From positions 682,001 to 746,000 of the forward strand of contig NZ_BBYG01000008.1 of assembly GCF_001184025.1 (NCBI RefSeq): DNA of 64,000 bases. Reading direction: 5' to 3'. This document shows positions 16,574 through 24,256 of this stretch, piece by piece. The number at the start of each line of letters is the position of its first letter. Positions within the stretch are counted from its first letter, which is position 1. The translations under genes were made by a program, and so were the position numbers. The notes under the pieces are model-generated. The model was not told the origin of the DNA, searched no databases, and was given only the letters and a program-made list of their open reading frames with translations. The stretch comes from Streptomyces maremycinicus. GTDB lineage: Bacteria > Actinomycetota > Actinomycetes > Streptomycetales > Streptomycetaceae.

Positions 16574-17764
16574 TTAGCGGTGGCGGGCGGGCGTGCTGGC
16601 GCGGGGCGGCGGCGTGGGTGGTGCGGTATCCACGGCCGGACGCGGGCGGACGCGCAGCACGGGGGTGCGGTGCGGCGGCAGGACGGCGACGGTCGCGCCG
16701 AGGTCCTCGGCCGCCTCCTCGACTTCGCGGGTGAGGAAGTCGATCTGCCGGCCCAGCGCCGAGAGACGGGCGGCGATCTGGCGGCCCTGAGCGGTCTCCA
16801 GCGCGCTGGCGAACTGGCCGCTGGTCTCCAGGAGTTCCTGGAGACGGACCATCGGGCCCGCGTTGTAGCCGCGCTGGACGGCGCCGAGGAGAGCCTCGGA
16901 GGCGTCTCCTGCGGTCTGGCCTTCGACGACGTCGCGGATGAGTTCCTGCAGCGACACCTCCGGGACCGGCGCTGGGCGGTTGAACCAGGAGACGTCCGCG
17001 CGCAGCACGCCAGGCGGGACCGGGGCAGGTAGCACCTTTCCTGCCTCGTATTCGTGGGCGTAGTGCCCGATCACCTGCCAGCCCGGTGCGTCCGGGTCGC
17101 CTCGCAGCGCGACCAGCGTCGAGTCATCGTTCTCGATGAGGTGGGCGAGGGTGATCGGCTGCCCGTCGGCGGCATACCACGACTCGGTCAGTTCCAGCTC
17201 GCCTCGCCTCTGCGCGGCCTGGGCCATCTCGGTCCACATCTGCTGTTCTTCGTCGGTCAGCGGGGCCTTGTGGTGGTGGTTTTTGTTCTGGTCGGCGAGG
17301 TCGCTGGCGATGAAGCTGTGATCCGCCCAGGCGGTGAGGTGAGGCCACAGGGCCGAGTGCTGAGCGCGTTCGGCCGGGGAGCCGGGGGCGGCCGGCCGGT
17401 CGAGGGCCCGGCGGATCTCGGCGGCGGAGGCGGCCAGGCCGTCCAGCACGGCCCGCCACCCGGCCAGGTGCCGGGCGGGTGGCAGTTCGTCGAGCGCACG
17501 GCGGGCGGCGTCGAGCAGAGTGTCGGCGTGCGGGGCGAGGTGTGTGGTGTACGCCTCCACCGCCGCCCTGTTGCGGTGGGCGCGAGCGGCTGCCGCGGCG
17601 TCTGCGTGGACGGTGCGGCCGTAGCGGTCGCATGTCATGTCGAGCGCGACCTCGCTCTCGCGGTCGATGACCGCCATCCGCAGCCGGAAGTTGCGTGCAC
17701 CGTCCGTGAGTTCCGGTGTCACCGGGACGGAGCCGTCCGGGGTCGGATTGCTCGCGGGCGTCAT
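16574..17764 (-). CDS. Large unknown helical protein
   Basis: 396 residues, mainly helical (AAAAARAHRNRAAVEAYTTH, GRQIAARLSALGRQIDFLTR, the latter a likely coiled coil at about 320-355). A central part, WYAADGQPITLAHLIENDDS with GWQVIGHYAHEYEAGKV, may be a small beta domain. No signal peptide. The tail is Pro-rich and ends STPARHR. Its start overlaps the stop of no gene, while its own stop borders the MFS gene. Family not recognised. Confidence 0.65.
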   Translation of the reverse strand: MTPASNPTPDGSVPVTPELTDGARNFRLRMAVIDRESEVALDMTCDRYGRTVHADAAAAARAHRNRAAVEAYTTHLAPHADTLLDAARRALDELPPARHLAGWRAVLDGLAASAAEIRRALDRPAAPGSPAERAQHSALWPHLTAWADHSFIASDLADQNKNHHHKAPLTDEEQQMWTEMAQAAQRRGELELTESWYAADGQPITLAHLIENDDSTLVALRGDPDAPGWQVIGHYAHEYEAGKVLPAPVPPGVLRADVSWFNRPAPVPEVSLQELIRDVVEGQTAGDASEALLGAVQRGYNAGPMVRLQELLETSGQFASALETAQGRQIAARLSALGRQIDFLTREVEEAAEDLGATVAVLPPHRTPVLRVRPRPAVDTAPPTPPPRASTPARHR

Positions 17765-18219
17765 CGGGACCGTCCACTGCCCGAGGCCGTCAGGTGGACG
17801 GTCGGTGCGTAGGTGGGCTTCGGCGGGATCGGCCGGGCCGAGGGCGGGGAAGTGGTGGGCGGTGTGGCGCGCTGCGTCGTTCGGCCGGCGGCGGCTTGGG
17901 CGAGACGGCTGCGGCGCTCCTGGAGCCCGTTCGGCCGGACCGGGCGTGGTGGGCCGGCGGAGAGGGACGGGTCGAGGCGAATGTCGGCCTGCACGGTGTA
18001 GCCCTGGCGGCGCAGATCGTGGACGGCCTGGCGGGTGCGGCGGGGGCCGTCGCGCTCGGGCTCGCTGAGCCGGTACAGCCCGGGTTCTTCGGGAACGGGC
18101 TCGAACTGCTCGCGTTCCAGGTACCAGTGGGCGAGGTGCGCGGACATGGAGGCGGTGGAGGAGGCGACGAAGCCGTGCGTGTCGTGGTCGCCGAAGACGA
18201 AGTGGGTGCCGGGTTGCAA
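17761..18219 (-). CDS. GF-module protein
   Basis: 152 residues from TTG at 18219, with GAGGAG twelve bases upstream. HFVFGDHDTHGFVASSTASM, AHLAHWYLEREQF, GLYRLSEPE and VHDLRRQGYTVQADIRLD follow the recurring module in order and spacing. The second half is a basic linker ending TASGSGRSR. Its stop overlaps the start of the next gene (ATGA). Confidence 0.65.
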   Translation of the reverse strand: MQPGTHFVFGDHDTHGFVASSTASMSAHLAHWYLEREQFEPVPEEPGLYRLSEPERDGPRRTRQAVHDLRRQGYTVQADIRLDPSLSAGPPRPVRPNGLQERRSRLAQAAAGRTTQRATPPTTSPPSARPIPPKPTYAPTVHLTASGSGRSR

Positions 18220-18257
18220 GGGGGCGGGGTTCTCCTCACGTTGTCGGGGTGGAGCTC

Positions 18258-19364
18258 TCAGTGGCTGCGGTGCGCGGGGCGGGCCGCAGCGAGGGGGCGG
18301 ACCGGCGCGGCGACGGGGAGGGCCGGTCGGCGGTGGGGTGCGCTCACGCGGGCTTGGCGCAAGAAGATCTCGCCGTCGGTGAGCCAGGTCTCGGTGGCTG
18401 GCCACGCGCGGGCACGGCGCTCCTGCGGGGCGAGGGGGCTGCCCTGGACGACGTCGTCCAACAGGGTCTCGGCATCAATCACGGCGTCGGCCAGGCGGGA
18501 CAGCGTCGCGGCGTCGTCGGGCCACGGGCTGCTGGCGGGACGGCACCGGTCGATCAGTGTCGGGGCGTGGTCGACGACGGTGAGGAAACGGCGCCAGGCG
18601 TGGTCGAGGAACTCCTCGGTCGCGGAGCCGAGGGCGGCGGCGCTCAGCGGGGTGGCGTCGCTGTAGCGGCCGGAGGCGACCATGGTCTGCCAGGTGTCGT
18701 GCTCGGAGCGGATGCCGCTGAGTACGGCGGCGATGGCTGCGGTCCGGCGGGCGTGGACGGCCTGCTCGTAGGAGGGCAGGTACCGGTCGGCGACGGCCTG
18801 GGCCGCCCGGTCGGCGAACGGGGGCACGACGACACTGCGCGGAGCGTGGGGATCGCCGTAGCCCTCTTCGAGCCCTTCCGGAGCGAAGGCGCCGACCAGA
18901 TAGTCGAGTTGACGGCCGGGGCGCTCGACGAACAGCAGCATGGTGCCTTGCACCATGTCGGTGAGCGTGGCGGCGTAGGGAATCCGCTCGCTCTGGAGGG
19001 CACGGCCGAGTTCGCCGCTGTCCCAGATCCAGGGCACCAGGTCTTCCTGCCAGGCGGGATGCGAGTAGATCTCGACCGAGGCGTGCCACTGGCCGGGCAG
19101 GTGGCGCGCGAGGTCGCGGGCCACATCGCCGATGAAGCGCCAGCTGCTCGTATGCACGCTGGTGCGGTGCCGTTTCGCACACGTGACCAGGTCGACCACG
19201 GTGGTCCCGGTGCCGTCCGCAGGCAGGTGGTAGACGCCCTCGTCGTCCCGCCGGAATCCGCTCTCCGCGAGGGCGGTGTGCGCCCACGGGTACTGCTCGC
19301 CCGAGGCGATGGCGACGATCCCGGACTCCCGGCTGTGCGACAGGATGATCTGCGCCTCAGCCAT
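18258..19364 (-). CDS. GF-module then LP-WD domain protein (reversed order)
   Basis: 367 residues. Residues 5-75: GIVAIASGEQYPWAHTALAE, SGF, VYHLP (GF-module). Residues 78-210: LARHLPGQW, WIWDSGELGRAL, LLFVERPGR, APEGLEEGYG, RYLPSYEQAVHARR (LP-WD domain). A third, helical region (210-345) is unique among its relatives. Order is the reverse of the proteins at 11.88 and 22.48 kb. Start overlaps the glycosyltransferase stop. Tail ends RPAHRSH. Confidence 0.65.
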   Translation of the reverse strand: MAEAQIILSHSRESGIVAIASGEQYPWAHTALAESGFRRDDEGVYHLPADGTGTTVVDLVTCAKRHRTSVHTSSWRFIGDVARDLARHLPGQWHASVEIYSHPAWQEDLVPWIWDSGELGRALQSERIPYAATLTDMVQGTMLLFVERPGRQLDYLVGAFAPEGLEEGYGDPHAPRSVVVPPFADRAAQAVADRYLPSYEQAVHARRTAAIAAVLSGIRSEHDTWQTMVASGRYSDATPLSAAALGSATEEFLDHAWRRFLTVVDHAPTLIDRCRPASSPWPDDAATLSRLADAVIDAETLLDDVVQGSPLAPQERRARAWPATETWLTDGEIFLRQARVSAPHRRPALPVAAPVRPLAAARPAHRSH

Positions 19365-20121
19365 GGACCAGGTCCTCACCGCGGCGCACGACGGAGCGCA
19401 GGCTGCGCCCGTAGGCCCAAGCGTGCTCCCGGGCCGCCGCCTCCAGCTGGTCGTATCCGGTCTGGGCCGTCATCTGCCCGTCCCATTTGCGATACCTGTA
19501 CACGGGGACCGGTAGCAGGATTCCGGGCGCGAGGGCGGTCACGCCGAGGGCCGCGCAGTAGTCCTCGCCCTGGACGAGGCCGCCCATCGGAGCGGCGCGC
19601 ACGAGGTCGGTGCGGGCGAGGATCGTGGTCGGCCCGATGGGGATGGTGTCCGCCGGCGACTTCCAGTACGTCCACACGTCGCCGGCCTCGTGGCGGCCGG
19701 GCGGTGTGGGACATCGCCACAGGGTGGTCGAGCCGTCGGGGTGCTGGTCTTCGCTCCATCCCGCACACCAGCCGACCCCGGTGGACTCCAGGGCGTTCAG
19801 CCGCACGGACATGGCGTCGTCGGTGAACTCGTCATCGTCATCAGCCCAGTTGGTGTACCGGGTGCGGACGTGGGCGAGGGCCAGATTTCGGGCGCAGGCG
19901 GCGCCGACCGGACGGGGCAGCACCAGCGTGCGGACGCGGGAATCCTGCGCGAGCGGGGCCGGCAGGCGATCAGGTGAGGCCCCGTCGAGCGCGATCACGG
20001 CCTCCCACGGCACGGACTGCCGGGTGAGGCTGGCGTGCATGGTGGTCAGGTAGTCGAGCCGGTCTTCGCGCAGGCGGCTGGCGATGACGACGGTGATCAG
20101 GGGCGTGGTGTGCGGGGGCAG
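19357..20121 (-). CDS. Family 2 glycosyltransferase
   Basis: About 254 residues. ITVVIASRLREDRLDYL opens a GT-A fold; WADDDDEFTDDA carries the DxD-type metal and nucleotide-sugar site; GLVQGEDYCA resembles the acceptor-side ED motif. Coding extends upstream of ATG 20040 to CTG at 20121, which GGAG precedes by six bases and which restores the first beta strand. A cytoplasmic sugar transferase is odd among DUF317-type genes; it could modify surface polymers or a plasmid product. Confidence 0.8.
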   Translation of the reverse strand: MPPHTTPLITVVIASRLREDRLDYLTTMHASLTRQSVPWEAVIALDGASPDRLPAPLAQDSRVRTLVLPRPVGAACARNLALAHVRTRYTNWADDDDEFTDDAMSVRLNALESTGVGWCAGWSEDQHPDGSTTLWRCPTPPGRHEAGDVWTYWKSPADTIPIGPTTILARTDLVRAAPMGGLVQGEDYCAALGVTALAPGILLPVPVYRYRKWDGQMTAQTGYDQLEAAAREHAWAYGRSLRSVVRRGEDLVHG

Positions 20122-20150
20122 GGAAGGCTCCGGGGAGACGAGAGGGGAAA

Positions 20151-20391
20151 CTAGCGGCGCGTGACGGGGTGTGGGGTGCCGGCCGTCGCCGGGGCTGCGG
20201 CGGGTGCGCCCGGGGGCGGCGTGCTGCGCGATACCCGGATAGCCGGTGCGGGGTCGAGGGAGGACCAGGCCGCCGGGTGGTCGTTGAAGGCGGTGCGCGG
20301 GTCGGTGGTCCAGTCCACGACGGGGCCGATGTCCTCATGGAGGAGGCTGATCACCTCGATGCCCGCCTTGCAGGACGTAGCCCCACTGCAT
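20151..20391 (-). pseudogene. Small protein gene with one-base shift near its start
   Basis: ATG at 20391, three bases after the previous stop, reads MQWGYVLQGG and then leaves frame. The next frame reads EVISLLHEDIGPVVDWTTDP, RTAFNDHPAAWSSLDPA and a tail ending TPHPVTRR. Deleting one base from the three-base run at 20362-20364 gives a continuous protein of about 79 residues. Mutation or sequencing error. Function unknown. Confidence 0.55.
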
Positions 20392-20394
20392 GTC

Positions 20395-20739
20395 CTACTC
20401 GTCGGCGGTCTCGTCGGTGACCGACATGCGCACCGGCGGGGAGCCGTCCGGGGTGATCAGGTGGTCGAGGGTACGGCTGGGCCACTGCTCGCCGCCGGTC
20501 AGCGCGGCTACGAGCGCGGGCGGGGCACCGTCGAGGAGATCGGTGCCCAGCTCGTCCCAGCCGACGGCGACGTCGTCGATGAGGTGCCGGGACATGGCCT
20601 CCTCGTCGCGTTCGAACTTGTACTGGTAGGCGGCCAGGAGCAGCGGGAGATGGTGACTGGGTACGCCGTCGAGCTGTACGTGGATGCCGCTGTACCCCGT
20701 TCCGACGGTGGGGCGGGCAATGAAGGAACGTGTGGACAG
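20395..20739 (-). CDS. Unknown small protein
   Basis: 114 residues from CTG at 20739, with GGAG six bases upstream; TTG at 20760 has no ribosome site. Reads STRSFIARPTVGTGYSGIHV, LLLAAYQYKFERDEEAMSRH and LIDDVAVGWDELGTDLLDGA. Acidic C terminus without the Arg tail. It is followed after three bases by the gene at 20.15-20.39 kb. Not recognised. Confidence 0.6.
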   Translation of the reverse strand: MSTRSFIARPTVGTGYSGIHVQLDGVPSHHLPLLLAAYQYKFERDEEAMSRHLIDDVAVGWDELGTDLLDGAPPALVAALTGGEQWPSRTLDHLITPDGSPPVRMSVTDETADE

Positions 20740-20820
20740 GGAGTTCTCCAGATTGAGCAAGGGAGAGGGGGACGTTCGGCGGCCATCAAGGTGGCGTGCG
20801 GCGCCTGGGAGGGGACACGT

Positions 20821-21891
20821 CTACGCGCGGTCCGACCAGGAGGCGACCGGGGGGCCGGAGGCGTCGGTGCGGGCGCAGGCGTAGCCGATCAGGCGGGACG
20901 GCTCGGCCTTCGCGGGGACGGTGGCGGCGTCGTTGCATACGAACGTGTACGTGATGGAGGTGCGGGGCACGTCGTGGAGCCAGGCCCGGTCGTCCTTACC
21001 GGGGTTGATCTGCAGGCCGGAGTGCGCGACGGCGTCGGTCTGGGTGTGCGTGTGGGAGAAGAGGATCAACGCGCCGCCGTCGGTGGTTTTGAGGGCGTAG
21101 GCGTCCTTGTAACGGTTGGCGGCGCCGGCGAAGGCGGTGGTGCCCTGGTTCCCGTAGCGTGTGCCGGTTTTGTCGTGGACCTCGATCTGCCGCTTGCTCG
21201 CCTTGGTCGGGGCGAAGACCTTCGTCCCGGTGTTCGCGCCTCCGGTGGTGAAGTTGTCGAGCACGCCGGTGCGTAGGAGGTTGGCACCGGCTGCCAGCTG
21301 CTTGTTGCCGTCGGCGGCGACGGCCGTCGCGTACCCATCCCGGTCGAGGGCGATGTCCGGCAGTTTCTGGCTGTCGAGGTCGACGACGGAGACCATCTCC
21401 CCGCGCTTGTGCTGGGGGCGTTCGGCGAACACTGCCAGACGCGAGGGTGCCTTGCCCTTCTGGTCCGAGAGCGCGGCGGCGAACCAGCGCTCCTGTCCGG
21501 CTCCCAGGCGCGGGATGTACAGCTTGGCCATGGCCGAGTCGTAGGACCACGGCTTGTACGGCTCGCGATCCGACGCGGGGAGCCCCTCGGTCTCGGTGTA
21601 GTCCGAGACGGACATCGCGTACAGCGGGCCGTCCTCGACCGTGTCGAGCAGGGCGCGGTTCCGGTCGGCGTTGGCCTGATTGTTGATCTTGGAGTAGTGG
21701 GAGATCTGGGCGAGGGCCTGCTGCTTCGTCAGCGCCGGCTCGGCGGTCGGCGTGGGGGAGGCGCTGCGAGTGGCCGTGGCTGTAGCTGTGGTGTCGGCGT
21801 CGGTGGTGTCGGAGGTGGCGCAGGCGGACGCGGTCAGCGCGACGGATACGGCGGTTAGCAGGAGGGCGGTGCGGCGGGCGGACGTTTGCAG
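20821..21891 (-). CDS. Secreted lipoprotein
   Basis: About 356 residues. The N terminus (QTSARRTALLLTAVSVALT then ASAC) is a lipoprotein signal with lipobox A-S-A-C, followed by a Thr/Ala/Ser linker. The body contains PYKPWSYDSAMAKLYIPRLG and LPDIALDRDGYATAV, seen in conserved Streptomyces lipoproteins of unknown role. Coding extends about 90 codons upstream of the first ATG. The start is CTG at 21891 or ATT six bases after GGAG. Likely anchored on the outer face of the membrane; surface exclusion or mating contact are possibilities. Confidence 0.75.
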   Translation of the reverse strand: MQTSARRTALLLTAVSVALTASACATSDTTDADTTATATATRSASPTPTAEPALTKQQALAQISHYSKINNQANADRNRALLDTVEDGPLYAMSVSDYTETEGLPASDREPYKPWSYDSAMAKLYIPRLGAGQERWFAAALSDQKGKAPSRLAVFAERPQHKRGEMVSVVDLDSQKLPDIALDRDGYATAVAADGNKQLAAGANLLRTGVLDNFTTGGANTGTKVFAPTKASKRQIEVHDKTGTRYGNQGTTAFAGAANRYKDAYALKTTDGGALILFSHTHTQTDAVAHSGLQINPGKDDRAWLHDVPRTSITYTFVCNDAATVPAKAEPSRLIGYACARTDASGPPVASWSDRA

Positions 21892-21922
21892 GGGAATCGG
21901 GAGCTCCGGGAAAATAGACGGG

Positions 21923-22453
21923 TTAGCGGGTACGGGATGCGGTGGCGGATGCCGTCGGCGGGGACGGCGCGGTCACGGCCGGTGTCGCCCGGGTATCGGC
22001 GGCGGCACGCAGGTGCTTCGCGGCGCGGGCGAGGCAGGTGCGGCTCTCACCGATCCGGTCCACGAGACCCTGGTGTGCGGAGGCGATGGCCGGGGTGCGG
22101 GCGGGACCAGGCGCTTGGTGGGTGAGGTCGACGTGGAGGCCGAGGTAGTGGACAGCGGCTCCGAGGGCGGCGAGCGCGGCACCGGTGGGCTCGGCCGCTC
22201 GGGCGAGAGCGAGCGTCGTGCGGCGGTGGGTGGCCGTGACGCGGGTCGGGTAGCGGGTGGCGGCCCGGTGGCGGAAGGCGGTCTCGCCGACGAGGCAGGC
22301 CAGCAGCCGGGCCAGGTGGCGGACTTCGTCGTCCAGGATCTCGCTCAAAGCCGGGTCCGGTTGGATCTGGTCAGGGAGCGGGAGGTGGTCGGCCACGGTG
22401 TTGAGCCGGTCGGCCACGTCGTGCAGCAGCATCCGCTGGTCAGGATCGGACAG
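21923..22453 (-). CDS. Unknown helical protein
   Basis: 176 residues from CTG at 22453 (GGAG six bases upstream; TTG at 22459 is too close to it). Helical repeats: QRMLLHDVADRLNTVADHLP, EVRHLARLLACLVGETAFRH, LGLHVDLTHQAPGP. The tail ends TASATASRTR. It sits between the lipoprotein and a two-domain protein in one operon. Family not recognised. Confidence 0.6.
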   Translation of the reverse strand: MSDPDQRMLLHDVADRLNTVADHLPLPDQIQPDPALSEILDDEVRHLARLLACLVGETAFRHRAATRYPTRVTATHRRTTLALARAAEPTGAALAALGAAVHYLGLHVDLTHQAPGPARTPAIASAHQGLVDRIGESRTCLARAAKHLRAAADTRATPAVTAPSPPTASATASRTR

Positions 22454-22480
22454 CGGCAACTCCGGGATGAGTGGGGGCGT

Positions 22481-23269
22481 CTACCGCCGTGCTGAGGACG
22501 GCGTGCCCGCCGTCGGCTGTGTGCCGGGCGCCGCTGTGGGCGGGCGGGTCGGTGGGCCCGCGGAGGCGGGGGCGGCGTGGCGGAAGTTGACGCCGATGCC
22601 CTGGGCGGTGAGCAGCCGGACGGCGCTTTGGATGAGCAGGGCGCGGTCGCTGGTGCTGTAGGAGGCGGGGAGGACGAAGGCCGACTCGTGCGGGCGGTAC
22701 TGGAAGTAGCAGCCGTACAGCACCGTGCGGGCGTCTTCCGGTACCGACTTATACGGTGCGCCCACGACCCCGTCGGGGTACCAGATCAGCGTGAGGGTCT
22801 GGGCGACCTCCGGTGCGGGCGACCGGTGCGGGGGCTCGGGCTGGGTGCGGGCGTTGTGACGGACCGCGTCCATGGCCTGCTGGTAGCGGGGCAGCACGCG
22901 GCGAGTGACCGCGGCGGCGGCTCGGACCGGATCGTTGGGGACGGCGATGCCGTTCGGCTCGTCCACCATGCGGAAGTGGTGTGGCTTGAAGCCCTCGGGC
23001 TCCAGCGGGGCGACCAGGTACTGGCCGGGGTAGCGGGGTTGTTCGATGACACACAGCTGTGCGCCGTCGGGCCCTTCGAGGAGCGGGATGGGGGCGTCGG
23101 GGAAGTCCTGGACGGCCGAATTGGCGGGACCGCAGTCCCACACGCGGTCGGCGATCAACCGTTGGTTCTTGGGAGGAGGGAAGCCTTCGTACTTGCGGTA
23201 CCACCGTTCAGGCAGGTGCTGGGCGAGGGCGGTTGCGAAGGAGGACCGGTCGGTGCGGGATGCGGGCAT
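22481..23269 (-). CDS. Two-domain protein: LP-WD domain then GF-module
   Basis: 262 residues. Residues 10-140: LAQHLPERWYRKYEGF, RVWDCGPANSAV, GAQLCVIEQPR, EPEGFKPHHF, DEPNGIAVPNDPVRAAAAVT, VLPRYQQAMDAVRHNA. Residues 158-232: LTLIWYPDGVVGAP, TVLYGCYFQY, AFVLP, LTAQGIGVNF. Closest relative is the protein at 11.88-12.64 kb with the same order. AGGA precedes ATG. Tail ends TPSSARR. Confidence 0.7.
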   Translation of the reverse strand: MPASRTDRSSFATALAQHLPERWYRKYEGFPPPKNQRLIADRVWDCGPANSAVQDFPDAPIPLLEGPDGAQLCVIEQPRYPGQYLVAPLEPEGFKPHHFRMVDEPNGIAVPNDPVRAAAAVTRRVLPRYQQAMDAVRHNARTQPEPPHRSPAPEVAQTLTLIWYPDGVVGAPYKSVPEDARTVLYGCYFQYRPHESAFVLPASYSTSDRALLIQSAVRLLTAQGIGVNFRHAAPASAGPPTRPPTAAPGTQPTAGTPSSARR

Positions 23270-24027
23270 GGGTTCCTAAGGCGGCGGGCGGTCTGGCGGT
23301 AGCGGGGCAGGAGCCGGCGGGTGACCGTGTATGCGGCGCGGACCGCCTCGGAGGGGACCGCGATCGCGTGCGGGGCGTTGTCGTCGCCGAAGTAGTCGTG
23401 GGTGATGCCGTGCAGGGACAGCACGCCGACGAGGACCTGTTCGCGGTGCAGCGGGCGGTCGATCACGACGAGCTCAAGGCGGCTGGGGCCGGTGAGAATC
23501 GCGGCGCGAGGAACGCGGAATTGCATCCAGGCGCTGGCCAGGCACGCGTTGTCCCACAGCTCGTCGAAGAAGTCGAGCTGGCTGCCCGGATCGACGAAGT
23601 CGGTTACGTGGAACGTCCATTCGCCGGGCAGGCGGCGAGACAGACCATGGGCAAGGGATTCCAGATCGCTGCCGGAGGTGACGATCCTTGCGGCCTGGCG
23701 CTGTGAACGGCGGTACTCCCGTTCCTGGTTATCGCGCCATAGTTCCTCGACGCGCTTCCCCGCGGCGAAAGAGCCGGCGTTTGGGAGGATGCGGGGCAAG
23801 TGGTATTCCACGCCGATACCCTGCCGGGCGGCAGCGGCAAGGAACCGCTCGAGCCGGGCCGGAACGTCGTGGTCGTACCTGTCGTGGATCAGGATGTAGC
23901 CGAAGACGCCTCGTGGACGCCAGAAGCCGTGGTCGGTAAGCAGCGTGTGGGCCGCCGCGGGGGCATCGTTGCTGGTGAGGGCGATGACCCCGATCTGGTC
24001 GTGATCGCCGAGGCTAATAGAGGGCAT
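23155..24027 (-). CDS. GF-module then LP-WD domain protein (reversed order)
   Basis: About 290 residues. Residues 4-78: SLGDHDQIGVIALTSNDAPA, AHTLLTDHGFW, YILIHD, ARQGIGVEYHL. Residues 115-245: LSRRLPGEW, ELWDNACLASAW, LELVVIDRPLH, IAVPSEAVRAAYTVTRRLLP. The last 46 residues are out of character and overlap the next gene by 115 bases. One extra base near 23283 would instead give a stop (TAG) just before that gene's ATG, so the C terminus may be misread. ATG at 24027 follows the stop region of a small gene. Confidence 0.6.
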   Translation of the reverse strand: MPSISLGDHDQIGVIALTSNDAPAAAHTLLTDHGFWRPRGVFGYILIHDRYDHDVPARLERFLAAAARQGIGVEYHLPRILPNAGSFAAGKRVEELWRDNQEREYRRSQRQAARIVTSGSDLESLAHGLSRRLPGEWTFHVTDFVDPGSQLDFFDELWDNACLASAWMQFRVPRAAILTGPSRLELVVIDRPLHREQVLVGVLSLHGITHDYFGDDNAPHAIAVPSEAVRAAYTVTRRLLPRYRQTARRLRNPCPHPAPTGPPSQPPSPSTCLNGGTASTKASLLPRTNG

Positions 24028-24256
24028 AGGGCTTTTCTGTAGGGCCGTCAGTGTCGAACAACGCCAGCCCGTGCGGGTGGAGTTGATGGTGGACGATGAA
24101 GCTCCGGCCGGCGACCCGCCATAGTCCGCGTCCGCGACGTGCGCACGGGCAGGGGGCGGGGACGTGGCCGGTGTGGTCGAGCAGTCCGAGGGGCTCGGAG
24201 GCGCCGCGCAGTTCGAGGACAGCTGCTGCAACCCTGTGCGGCCTTCGGCTGTTCAG
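24014..24256 (-). CDS. Small protein matching the C-terminal end of the VirB4-like ATPase
   Basis: 80 residues from CTG at 24256, which overlaps the previous stop (CTGA). GRGLWRVAGRSFIVHHQLHP, HGLALFDTD is nearly the same as the last 35 residues of the VirB4-like protein at 26.99 kb (GRGLWKVAGRSFIVQHLLHP, HELALFDTD). The ATPase core is absent. LLDHTGHVPAPCPCARR has a possible metal site and no counterpart there. It could be a free-standing regulatory piece of the ATPase or a duplication remnant. Confidence 0.6.
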   Translation of the reverse strand: MNSRRPHRVAAAVLELRGASEPLGLLDHTGHVPAPCPCARRGRGLWRVAGRSFIVHHQLHPHGLALFDTDGPTEKPYALY

